Part shown: in pieces, positions 33,148 through 43,853 of the stretch | How the letters are laid out: each line of letters starts with the position of its first letter | Position numbering within the stretch: position 1 is the stretch's first letter | NCBI GenBank assembly: GCA_029204225.1 | Contig: CM055092.1 | Location: forward strand, 25,761,803 to 25,825,802 | Length of the DNA stretch: 64,000 nt | Source of the DNA: Diphasiastrum complanatum | Lineage: Eukaryota; Streptophyta; Lycopodiopsida; Lycopodiales; Lycopodiaceae | Direction: 5' to 3' | Translations under genes and position numbers: made by a program | Notes under the pieces: generated by a model | Database searches by the model: none | The model's input: the letters and a program-made list of their open reading frames with translations, nothing else | What the model was told of the DNA's origin: nothing

Positions 33148-33831
33148 AAGCATCCACTTGATCTTGCCCTTTAGACCACTTACTTTTGGTTTTGCCCTTG
33201 AATTTGCCCTTTGTAAACATAGCATCCTCTTGAAGTGTCGATGTAGATCCACTTCTTGCTTGAAGCCTATATTCCTCATTGATCAAGATCTCTTGAAGAT
33301 CCATCAAACTTGGCAAATTCTTTTGAATAGCAATACTTTGAACAATGTTAGCATGAGCATCCAACAAGCCATTAAGAATCACTTGAATAAGCTCTCCTTC
33401 CTTAATGCTTTCGTCTATGCAAGCTAACTCATCACTCAATGCTTTCATTCTCAAAACAAAGTACTTGGAATTTCTTTATTCTTTTGCAAACAAGAATAGA
33501 TTTTCCTTCTTAGAGCCAACACTCTAGAAGTACACTTGGATTCATAAAGCTTCTTCAATGAATTCCAAGCTTCCAAAGATGATGTGCACTTACCAACTTC
33601 CTTGAGAAGTTCATTGGTAACATTCATCTTAATCATGTGTAGAGCCTTGTTGGCCCTCTTGTCATACCTCAATTGATCTTGTTGTGTTGCTAGTCTCTCC
33701 TCCAAACCTAAAACAATATCCAAAACATCATTCATCTCAATAAGTGACTGCATCCTCACTTTCCACAATGAATAGTTACTTGAGGTAAGCCTATCATTGG
33801 CTTCCAACATGACTCCAATTGAGGGTACCAT
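33134..33831 (-). pseudogene. Copia gag, frameshifted
   Basis: Two overlapping minus-strand frames make one gag. The first (33831-33451) has ANDRLTSSNYSLWKVRMQSL, LEAWNSLKKLYESKC and SRVLALRRKIYS. The second (33454-33134) continues with MRMKALSDELACIDESIKEG, NGLLDAHANIVQSIAIQ and a Lys-rich tail. A single frameshift near 33455 divides them. The zinc knuckle and everything after it are missing, cut off by the junction with composite B. Confidence 0.8.
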
Positions 33832-33839
33832 GTAGCAAT

Positions 33840-34416
33840 GACTTGATCTTCTCTTTCAACCTGTTTTAATGCACAAAGTACTCCTTTGAACAGCAACAAA
33901 TGCTTTCAAAAAAAATCACCAAGATTTGAAACTATCTTACAAATTCTCTTCTAGCACTTATCTAAGCAAATCAACACATAGAATCATGAAATATTGATCA
34001 ACCCATGATCTATCCTCAATCTAATGACTTTTGCCACTTCCTAAGATTGAAACACACTCAAATGAAGTCCAGCAACCTCACTATCTAGAGAAGCAATCAA
34101 AATTAGGGTTTTGACAAAATCACAAAAAATTGACTATTCCAAATCTACATGCAAATGCTGAAAATTTGATATGCAATCTATAAGCCACCACTTAGGCTGA
34201 ACAATCAACCAAAAATCGAACAAATTCAGTATGTGCATTCAAAAATCGGAATTGATTAAGTAGATTGACCTATATAGTGTTTTGATCTACAAAAGATCCA
34301 ATCTACAAAAGCAAAAAACTCGATTTTGGTGTAGAATCCTCTCTAGCATGCTCTAGACTTGATATCTTCACCAAATCATTCGATAGATCTGATTTCCTCC
34401 TTCATAACCTGAAACA
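33840..34416. other. Untranslated leader of the copia gag element
   Basis: Sequence between gag and the primer binding site on the minus strand. No gene; expected leader region. Confidence 0.5.
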
Positions 34417-34431
34417 CAAGCTCTAATACCA
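34417..34431 (-). other. Primer binding site, tRNA-Met type
   Basis: Minus-strand TGGTATTAGAGCTTG follows the LTR end TTTCACA and resembles the usual TGGTATCAGAGC. Confidence 0.75.
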
Positions 34432-35081
34432 TGTGAAAGATTTCAGATCCTTAAGATCCAATCTACTTGAATGATCTTTGGCTAGAAACAGAAATACACT
34501 ACCAATTTCACCAATGTAGAAAAATCAGCATCTACACACAATTTGAGATGCAAACACTAATAGAACTTGATCAAACTTGAGAGAAATGATAAAGTATTGT
34601 TTCTGTCCATACAAAACCAGCAAGCTATTGTATTTCAACATGTGGATCCAAAAATAACAAATATAGATCATTCTACACATAGAATTGCAAGCAATCACCA
34701 AGATAGTGCACCAATGGATAGTAGAACCCAAGAGAACCATGTATAAGCATGAAATGAGATAGATAAGAGAGAAGAATACTCTCTCCATGAGTTACATCCA
34801 TTTATAACAGGTCCAAACCCTATTTGGCCACTTAGCTTTCCCACTAAAATGCTAACCTTACTAATTTTGGGTCTAGATTCAATGTACCCAACTATTCAAA
34901 TTTGAATCTACTCAAACTCACATTCTAACTTTCCCACACTTTCAAAAAGTATTTATTTAAATGAAATTTAGACTAATGATTTTTGAAAAGTCAATCTCTA
35001 AGTCTAAAACAAGTTTTGGCCTCAATATGCCAAATATGGAAATATAGCAAAAATGTGATGAAACTAGTTGAATCTTTCACA
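34432..35081 (-). repeat. 5' LTR of the copia gag element
   Basis: TGTGAAAG at 34432 next to the primer site and TTTCACA ending at 35081 give a 650-bp LTR with matching short inverted ends (TGTGAAAGATT / AATCTTTCACA). A partial second copy of its terminal 120 bp or so is at 41288-41413. Confidence 0.75.
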
Positions 35082-35958
35082 CTATCTTACGGACACGATC
35101 AATTGCCTCTTCTACACTTTTTCAGATTGGTATCACATATATGAGGGCACAATATTGAAAATGAAAAATCATCTATCTTGACTTTAGGCTTTGGTAAAAG
35201 GTTTTTCTATGTGTATGTAATTGTTGGTTGATTCTGACGAATCCCCAAGATACTCGGATAGAGCAACTCAAGAGCACCTCTCACCTTAGACCGAGGAGTT
35301 CTCTAAGAACACGAGACTAACGAAGACTGAGAGCTGAGTATGAGAGGCGAGAAATGCTAGTTAGAAATGACAAGCAAGAACTGTGCAAGCCTCATGGTGA
35401 ATCCCGAAAGATGGAATGACCATGTAGAAACTAGTATTTCTAGGCAATGTAATAAATGCAAGTAGACCCCTCTTAAATAAAGTAGAGTGAACCACCTTTT
35501 GATGGTGACCTCTAGTGGAGAGCATTATTCCACTTGTAATTTTTGTAATGTGAAAATGCCACTAGGATGCCACCTAAGGAGCTCTTTTGCTTATTTAAGA
35601 GACTCCTTCTTTGTGAAGAGGAGCTTTTTGCATTGTATCTACTCCATGCCTAATAAGAGATTTTCCATGAGTTTGATGCTACACTAAGCTCCTTGATCAT
35701 GATGGTTTTCTTGAGTGATGCCCCTATGATCATGCCCTTCCATTCATATTGTGTGTGGTTGTGGACTTAGAGTGGATTAGTTTTCATGCTTTCCTAGTTG
35801 TGGATTAGATTTCCTTTCTGTTTGGTGGATTAGTGTAGGTTGCAAGCAACCAAGAGCATGAAATTCCAACACCTTCTCAACCAGTTCAAGCACCTACTAG
35901 TGACACAAGTTCAATTTATAGATCAGACTCCAAACAAAAAGAAAAATACAAGAGAGAC
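35082..35958. other. Gene-free stretch
   Basis: No supported gene; 35487-35687 is an open frame without recognisable content. It may include promoter or first-exon sequence of the gene to the right. Confidence 0.35.
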
Positions 35959-38156
35959 TTGAGATCCTCACCTGATTTAACGAATCGTCAAAAACAGTTG
36001 ATTACAAAATCTGAAATGCGAAAGGTACGAAATATTATTTGCTGCTCATCCTATTGTTTGCAAAAGCTAAGTATCAGAGAAATTGAAGAATTAAGATCAA
36101 ACTTCTTTTTACGAAGTAAGGATGAGAGAAATTACTATTTGTGTGCAACAGTGAGGCCGGACAAAAATTCATTTTCGTATTTTTTAAATGCTTTGGAGAT
36201 TTGTTGCAAAGCTTACAAAGCAGTTCACGCAATCGAAAACTCACGGCTTCAACAAATGCATGCACGACTTCAGAAAGACCCAACATTACGGGGATCCTTA
36301 CAAGGTTGAACTGTTTCTCCAGATGTTTTAAATGCAACTGCTTGGCTAAAGCATTTCATATATGAGCATGGAAAAAAATTGCCTAATTCCTTATATTTTC
36401 ACTTGCCGGCTAATTTTACAAAATTAGAAATATTTTTGATGTACAAAGAGTTTGCAAAAACAAAAAATGTTCCCTATTTGAGTTACATTTTCTTAGAATT
36501 TAGAAAAGAGATTTTGGACTGATAAAGATTTTCAAAAATACACGAATGATAGTATGCTCCACTTGCGAGTTGTTAAAGTCTACAAAACAACTTGCAAAGA
36601 CCAATGACGAGAAAGATAAATATTAATCAGATTTGTCATTCATTTTAATACTTTTTGTTTTGAAAAAATTTATGTTGCAGTCTTTTTGAACACCATTATG
36701 GTATTATCTTTATTTTATTAAATAAGTGAATCATTGTATTTTTAGTGGATGCTACAAAAGCTCTTCAACTGCACACAGATCAACAAACAGTTGACAGACA
36801 AAAGTTGGCCAAGCATCGAAAGAAATGTTTGGAATGTCCACAAAAATATCTGGGACTTGTTATTGATGGCATGGATCAGAAGAAAATAATGTTGCCTCAT
36901 TTTGTCAGAGTGTCCAAAAATTTGAACGAGGCAGATTTTATTCAGGTTCATCTCATTGGAGCACTAATTATCCCAATGTTCGAAATGATCCAAATTTGAC
37001 GATCACCATTGTACATATGATAATTTTCGAATTTGGTGAAAATCTTTCAGAAATACTTTATTTGCAACTTGACAACACTGCTAGGGAAAATAAAAATCAA
37101 ACTGTTTTGGCATACTTGTCTATGCTAGTAGAGAAATTTTTTTTCAAAAAAGTAAAAATAGGATTTTTGTTGGTAGGACATACCCACGATCAAATTGGTC
37201 AAATGTTTAGTTGCTTTTCTAAGAGGTTGAGACGCAAGAAAGCATTTTCATTACCAGTGCTTCAAAGCATTGTTGAGGAATCGTATGTGCCGAAGCCAAA
37301 CGTGTCATTAATCAGACACACATATGATTTTTGTGATTATGTTAAGGAGTCCAACGAAACAGAGCGATGCGTAGCTAATATTAATGATATTAGCTTTCAG
37401 CACCAGTTTAAAATCAAATGTAACGAATCAGGCATTATATTATTATGGGGCAAACTATTTTCAAATTCAGATTCGTGGCTACCTCTTGAAGGAGTTCTAT
37501 TTTTGCTTAACATTCCATCGACTCAAATCAAGCTTGCTGTGTTGTCTCCCTTGAAGTCCTTGCTAGAAGAACAAAAGGCGCAAAGAGAACATCATGAGAT
37601 TGATCCATTTGCCTCATTAAAAGTTTTGGAATCAAGTATTCAAGTAGCTTATCATTTTTTTGATGAGTTTAATCAACATTGGTGGATGGACTTTTTCGAG
37701 AAACAAAAAATCAGTTTGCTCAATCTCGAACATACATCAACAACTGATGAATTTCATTGGCCTCATAAATTAGGAACATCAACTACGACTGTCGAACCTT
37801 CAGATCTTCCTCGAGATAATGATTTCCTGCAGCTTGTGCAAGGTGAGGAACGTGAAATTTATGTGGGCTCAAGGAAGAATAGGCAAAGTGTAAAAGCTGC
37901 AAAAATGAAATGGCACTGTGATTTGAATGAAATCCCAATTGGAAGCCTTGTTGCACTTCTAGCTTCAGAAAACAATGAAGGACATCCATTTTGGATTGCC
38001 AAAGTACTTGGTTTTATTCAAAATAGCAATCAAACAAAAGTACTACGTGTCCATTGGTTGCACACCACTTCAATGAATGCTTTTTTGGGAAGGTACGAAC
38101 TCAAAATGTTGCAAATAGATCCAAAGGGCAAGAGAAAGAGATTGTCAAAAAATTAA
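35959..38156 (+). pseudogene. DUF7869-like transposon-type gene, nearly intact C-terminal half
   Basis: Function unknown. The N-terminal piece (35959-36309) has a Cys cluster (CCSSYCLQKL) followed by LRSNFFLRSKDERNYYL. The middle piece (about 36310-36540) reads WLKHFIYEHGKKLPNS. After a probable intron near 36610-36745 comes LGLVIDGMDQKKIMLPHF. One frameshift near 36950 leads into a 386-codon open frame starting at 36996 with LYLQLDNTARENKN, FLLVGHTHDQIGQMF and, near the end, PIGSLVALLASENNEGHPFWIAKVLG and VHWLH. This order (Cys cluster, IDGMDQKK, QLDN-ENKN, GHTH-D) is what I recall for DUF7869 proteins, multi-copy and mobile-looking in plants and some animals. The short tail may be a chromatin-reader-like fold; that is inference. 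Confidence 0.6.
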
Positions 38157-39634
38157 TCAAAATAAGCATTTTTTTGGCTTTTTTTTAAAACAAAATTTAG
38201 AGATTTATTAAAAAAATCCATGATTTTGAGCTAAAACTAGGATCATTATAAAACACCAAAAAAGATTACTCTTTTTCAGATCAAAGTCTCAAAACAAATG
38301 TCATCGTGTTGATAGTATTTTGATCTGACAAATAGCTTTAAGAGTAGCTAATTTTGCTCCGAGCACAACTTTACACAAATTGCTCAATGAATATCCCAAA
38401 AGAGCTGACTTAAAAAGCAAGATCGTTCGAATGTCGGTTAAGAGAAACCAACACATTCTGGTCTCTGATCTTAGGAGGGTAATGGCCATGATTAGCCACT
38501 TGAAAAAATCGTGGGTAACAGATCATTCTTGTCCACATCATAACTACATCAATGGAAGAAATTAATAATTCAACTCTATCTAAGCCATCACTCAGCTCAA
38601 ATTTCTTTTCCATGAAATGGTGTTTGCAGACTTTGCTTCCTACCAACCATGCCAGCTATTGCAGAAAGGCTTTGAAAAATGGATCATTTGTTTAGAAGAG
38701 AGATCCTACCTGGCATACACAATGGGAATTTGATCCCTCTTGCGGCCAAGGATCAAAGCTACTATTTGATGGAAAAGCGATCCATTTTTTGCTTCTCAAG
38801 TGGCATTTATATAGCTCTCTGAATGGTACCTTGCGGAGTTTCTGTATAGCTCGAAGATCATTCCCAGCTGCAAGTCATGTACATGTGCTAAGCTGCTCAC
38901 ATACATGGACAAAATGCACCTGTAGCTCTTAGTGTTTTGACATTATTTTTCTCAGCAATTTATTATTGATGTTACATTGTACAAGCATGGAAAGTGTGAT
39001 GTTCTGAGTCTTGCTGCTTTTGTTGCTCATTTGATATCATGCTATCTCCCATGCATCCTCCAATCATGAAAACTTGGAACAATAGAAGATTTTTTACATG
39101 TTCATGCATTGTCTATTTTGACATGCTTTACTAGTAGTTAGTGTAGTAGTGTAATGGAAGACACTTAGTATTGTTCAATGACATACCACAAGTATGGTAT
39201 TGACAGAATGTCAAAAATTTTAAACATCTCGAAAATGGTTTTATTTTTGGTTTCTTTACTCGAAGGCACTTTTGAAAGCAAAAAAGTATAATGCAAATAA
39301 TGGCCTAACGTTTTGTGTGTGGACCACCTTAAAATTGCACGGTTGTCTTGTTTGTTTTGTCAGATAATATTCAAGACTTAAGATTGGTGTGCTATTGACT
39401 CCATGAAGTGTCTTATTGTTTGAAAAAGAACAATACATTATTTGCAGTAGCAAGAAATTTGTCAGCCATGCTTCATGGAAAAGTGCATATTTGGTAAATA
39501 CATTTTCAAAAATTCAGACCATAAAGTCTTTTGGGTTGGAGACATAGGTAGCACCTCAGTGTACACCAGTCAAGTTTGAGTCTTGAGGTCAAAAGTATAA
39601 AAGATAGATTAGGATTCTTTTGGCCAGTAGTAAC
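38157..39634. other. Gene-free stretch
   Basis: No supported gene. The first few hundred bases may be 3' flank of the DUF7869-like gene. Small open frames (38380-38565, 38410-38646) have no recognisable content. Confidence 0.4.
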
Positions 39635-41286
39635 CTAGGTATTCAGTGATGTCGCGGGCCCAAACTGGGGTGTAACTACTTGAAACAAAATAGCATCAAG
39701 AAGGTCATCATTAACACCTTCTGTTGGCTTGTCATTGTTGGGGATTTGTGAAAGATGGTCAACTAAAAAATGTTTCAAACCCTTTCTAACAACCACTCGA
39801 AACTCAAATTCTCGAAGTAACAACAAACAACATGCTATTCGTCCAGTTGTGCATGTCTTGTTCAAAATATATAATAACGCCTGATGATCGGTGTGAAACG
39901 CAAAGGATTTGTCTAAAAGATAATGGCAAAAATTTTGAACCGCATACACCATAGCAAGTGCCTCCCTCTCAGTAGTGGTATAATTCATCTCGGCTGGGAT
40001 CAGTTGTCGACTCAAGAATCGGATAGGATAATCCTTAAAATTCCTCACAAGATTGCATCAAGATAGCGCCGATGGCGTATTTGAAAGCATCTGTGTGCAC
40101 ATGAAATTCCTTGGAATAATCTGGTGCTTGTAAAATGGGGGCACTAGCTAAAGCATGTTTGAGGTCTTTAAACGCAAGGCCATGTTCCTCTACCCATTTT
40201 GGATCTATGGTTAACCAGTACATCCATCGTGCCTTACCTGCAAAGTCATGTACATGACAACAATAGTAACTGGCATGACCCATAAAGATCAGACCTCAAG
40301 CACGGTCTTAGGGATTGGCATCTCTACAATTACTCGAACATTTTCAGGATCAGTAGCAATTCCATTCCAGGATATGATGTGTCATAGGACAACACCATGG
40401 GTAACAATCTGACATTTCTCGAGATTTAGAGATATACTGAACCTTTGGCATTGAATGTATATTTTCTCAACTACAACTAAATGTTGAGATGCTTCATAGT
40501 GAACTCCTAGGTCATCTAAGTAGACTTCTAGCGTGTCTCCTATCAGGTCCAAAAAGGCTGCTTACATGACACGTTAGAAGATGCTAGGAGCGTTACACAA
40601 TCCAAAGGGCATCACCTTCCAACAAAACGTCCCCCATTCCATGGCAAAAGCAGTTTTGTGTTGATCTTCAAGTGCTATTTCAATCATATTATAACTGCTA
40701 AAGTTGTCTAAGAAGGAATAAGCCTCATCTCCAGCTAGATTCTCTAATATGGCTTCTTCGAATGGAATAGGAAAATGGTCATGTTTAGTGACCGAATTAA
40801 GCTTTTTGAAATCTACACAAATTCAAAGCTTTCCATTTTTCTTAGATACAATTACGATCTTGACACCCATTCTGTATGTTCGACCTCATAGATGAATCCG
40901 ACCTCCACTATGCATTAATAAATTGGATTACATCTGTAGGGATGACTATCTACCGGGATAGCATCAGGTTGTAAGGGGATGAGATGTATGGCTATCGTGG
41001 GGCTCACACCTTTCATATCCTTGTATGACCAGGCAAGAACATGGTGATACCTTCGAAGCAGTTTTTCTAGGGCTCTACACTGCTCTCGATGGAGGTGGGC
41101 TCCTACATGGACAATTTTGTCCTCTTCTTCCTCTGGATCCTTCAAATTCAACATGACTGTCCAAGCTGGTCCATCAAAAGTTGCATCCCCCTATGGTCCA
41201 CATTGGGCTTGCGGAAGCTGAATAGTAATGTCCTCAATTGTATAGTCCTTGAAGTATTGTGGCATGTTGGGCCTTCTGGTGCATAA
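39635..41286 (-). pseudogene. Ty3-gypsy pol: RT and RNase H
   Basis: Minus strand, right to left: the linker ahead of reverse transcriptase (LLRRYHHVLAWSYKDMKGV and AIHLIPLQPDA, 41154-40915); a decayed reverse transcriptase to about 40300; the connection (FKDLKHALASAPILQAPDYSKEF, HTDAFKYAIGAILMQ); then RNase H (PIRFLSRQLIPAEMNYTTTEREALAMVYA, FHTDHQALLYI). Stops and frameshifts break it repeatedly. This could be the same lineage as the integrase at 4585-5470. It ends at 41286 against a copia LTR fragment. Confidence 0.8.
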
Positions 41287-41287
41287 T

Positions 41288-41413
41288 GTGAAAGATTTCA
41301 GATCCTTAATCTAATCTACTTAAATGATCTTTGGTTAGAAAGATAAATACACTACCAATCTCACCAATGTAGAAAAATCAGCATCTACATACAAAATGAG
41401 ATGCAAACACTTA
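41288..41413. repeat. Copia LTR fragment (end of the 34432-type LTR)
   Basis: Starts TGTGAAAGATTTCAG and follows 34432-34554 closely, including ATGTAGAAAAATCAGCATCTAC and GATGCAAACACT. It stops at ACTTA (41409-41413), which is the reverse complement of the TAAGT target-site duplication at 9665-9669. Confidence 0.8.
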
Positions 41414-41563
41414 TGTGAAGAATTGCCAAAAATTGGCAAATCTAGCTTGATCAAAAACCATGTAGAATAGTGTAAATTGTGTACACAAGTGGGTCCCACA
41501 CATGTGAGGCCATGATGCTACATGGGAAACCCATCCTAATGTAGGTTAGGTCAAGTCAAGAGA
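41414..41563 (+). repeat. Missing terminal 150 bp of the LTR at 13540-14096, inverted
   Basis: The reverse complement of this segment (TCTCTTGACTTG ... CTTCACA) equals bases 10219-10368 of the complete left LTR at every position I compared. The segment begins TGTGAAG after ACTTA and ends AAGAGA at 41563, where LTR similarity stops. It completes the LTR that breaks off at 14096, in opposite orientation. Confidence 0.9.
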
Positions 41564-42060
41564 TTTATTATGAATCTTGGTAGTGACCAAGAAAGGAAAG
41601 ATATCATCAGCAAAGGTTTGGATGGATGTGGACTCAAGTTAGGAACCAAGGAATGATATGCATGACATTCTAGCGTTTGATCTACTTTTGAAATTTCATC
41701 TAATCTTGAATTCATTTGGAATAAACATTATCTCTACTTGATGCATGGTGGTAATTATGTCATCTCTTCATTGGTTTGTGACTTAAAGGGCCTATTTTAC
41801 ATTTTCATTATATTCTAATGACAAAAATCTAGAAACATCAATGTGCTACTTTTATTGTTGGTCATGAATGAAAGTATGTTAAATCTATCCTTAAAAAAAT
41901 TAGTAGTATGGACAATTGTTTTAATCTTCCTATGGAGGCTACTTGTAAGCTTTATATAGAGAACATAGTGAATCATCCTTGAAGGATACAATTATTCATG
42001 AAGATGATTTTACGAATGCCATTTGGTTCATTTGTCCTAAGCCTGACTATTTTTTTTAAA
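41564..42060. other. Flank right of the inversion breakpoint
   Basis: No gene recognised. It probably includes the worn upstream part of the gypsy pol that becomes readable from about 42060. Confidence 0.35.
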
Positions 42061-43853
42061 GAGTTTAATGCAAAATTCTAGTGAAGATCAACATTGGTGT
42101 TCGACAAGCAAAAGACTAGATTTTGTACCAGATCTGGCCATTAGGACTTCTTAATGTTGCCTTTTGGATTAACAAAAGTTCCAACAACGTTTCAACAAAT
42201 GATGAACAATTTGTTTCGTCCATATTTGGAAAAATTTGTGATAGTACATTTTATGATATTCTCGTCTATAGTAAGACCTTCAAGGAGCAAATAGAGCATA
42301 TCAAAACTGTCTTGATAAAAGTCCAACAAGAGTTACTTTATGCTAAGGAATTGAAGTGTGAATGTTTTAGCATAACCATGTTTATTTTAGTCATAAGATC
42401 ACTGCATATGGGATCTAGATTGATGAGATTAAATCAAGATAGTTGTTGATCGGCTCATTCCGCAAATTGTCAAGCAAATTCTATCATTTTTAAGATTTAC
42501 AGTTTTCCTTCAAAGATTTATTGAGAATCAATAATCTGAAGAAAAGAATTGTTAACAAAAAGAAAAAAAGGAATCAACCTAGTCCATTTTTTGTATGGAA
42601 TGAGAAACTAAATCAAAGTCTTGCGAGACTTAAGACCTTGATTGTCTCGGCTCACATTTTATAGATTACAGATCTAGACCAGCCTTACATTGTGAGAATT
42701 GACATAAGTGTTATTGCAATTGGAGCAGTTTTGTTATGGAATGATAGGCCGCTAGCGTTTGAAAGCAAAACATTCACAGGTCTTCATAGTGCATTATACT
42801 ACGCAAGAAAAGGAATTATTTTCAGTTCTTCATACACTTAAAACTTGGAGACACTAATCTTATGGTTGTACGTTTATAGTGTATACAGATTGCCAATATC
42901 ATAAGTACTTTTGTAATCAACATGATCTTCGAGGTAGGAAAGCTCGATGAGCCGAATTGATGCAAGAATTTGATCATGAAATATGTGATGTAAGAGGCAG
43001 CTCTAATCAAGTTGCAGATGCTCCTAGTCAGATTGGTGAACCGAATGTATATTCTTTCACTCAAATTTTTATGGACCTATATCTTTTGATCATGAAAGTG
43101 ATTCTCATTTTAGCCATTTTTGGAACTTTGTTCGGACTGGAAGAAATGAGGACATTGTTGACATGATCAGTTCACAAGGGTGGGGTCTCAGCTAATAAAT
43201 AAAGATAAGAAGGTTGTGGAATAGTTTACCATTTTGATTGCTATTTCATAATGAAAAAGTTTGTGTACCAGAGAACGATGGGCTCAAATACAAGATTTTG
43301 TTTGAATGTCATGACATACCATGTGCATGACATGTCGGCATACACACTTGACTTGGTCATAAGGGAGTTTCATTGGCCAAAATTCAAGCCATATATTGAG
43401 CAATACATGATTAAATGCAAGCCTTGTCAACTACATAAGGTCGAACATCTTAAGGCTAGTGGTTTGTTGCATCCATTGGATATCCCTGATAAGAGGCTGG
43501 AGAGTATATTGACGGACTTTGTAGTTGGATTTCCAAAGACCCAATGGCAAAATGCTTTTATTTGAGTGGTAGTGGATAGGTAAATCGAGTTAATTGTGTT
43601 CATACAAGCTAAGTCAACTATTAAAACTTTTGAATTAGCCCAGATCTTTATTGAAAGATTATTTTAGTTGTATGAACCACCGAGTGACATTCTTAGTGAT
43701 AGAGATCCTAAATTCACAGTTCAGTTTTGGTCAGCAGTATTCCATAAACTAGATACTTCTCTTAGTTTTAGTGCTACTGCTGATGGCCAGATTGAAAGAA
43801 CTAATCAGACTATGGAAGACATATTGAGGACATATGTTTCCTTTTGGATTTGA
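42060..43853 (+). pseudogene. Ty3-gypsy pol: RT, RNase H, integrase (decayed)
   Basis: Plus-strand order is normal for Ty3-gypsy. Reverse transcriptase: LPFGLTKVPTTFQQMMNNLF and a damaged YDD region reading FYDILVYSK near 42255. RNase H: PYIVRIDISVIAIGAVLL near 42690-42735 and RPLAFESKTFTGLHSA near 42750. Integrase: CKPCQLHKVEHLKASGLLHP from 43410, LTDFVVGFPKTQ with the first Asp near 43515, and ILSDRDPKFTVQFW (second Asp) from 43689; the region of the third acidic residue reads DGQIERTNQTMEDIL. Multiple stops and frameshifts. It differs in sequence from the gypsy pieces at 4585 and 39635, so it is a separate lineage. Confidence 0.8.

Noticed and set aside
14097-41563. A nested insertion rather than an inversion explaining the split LTR
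   Set aside because: An insertion would leave both LTR halves in the same orientation. Here the second half is reversed together with its target-site duplication.
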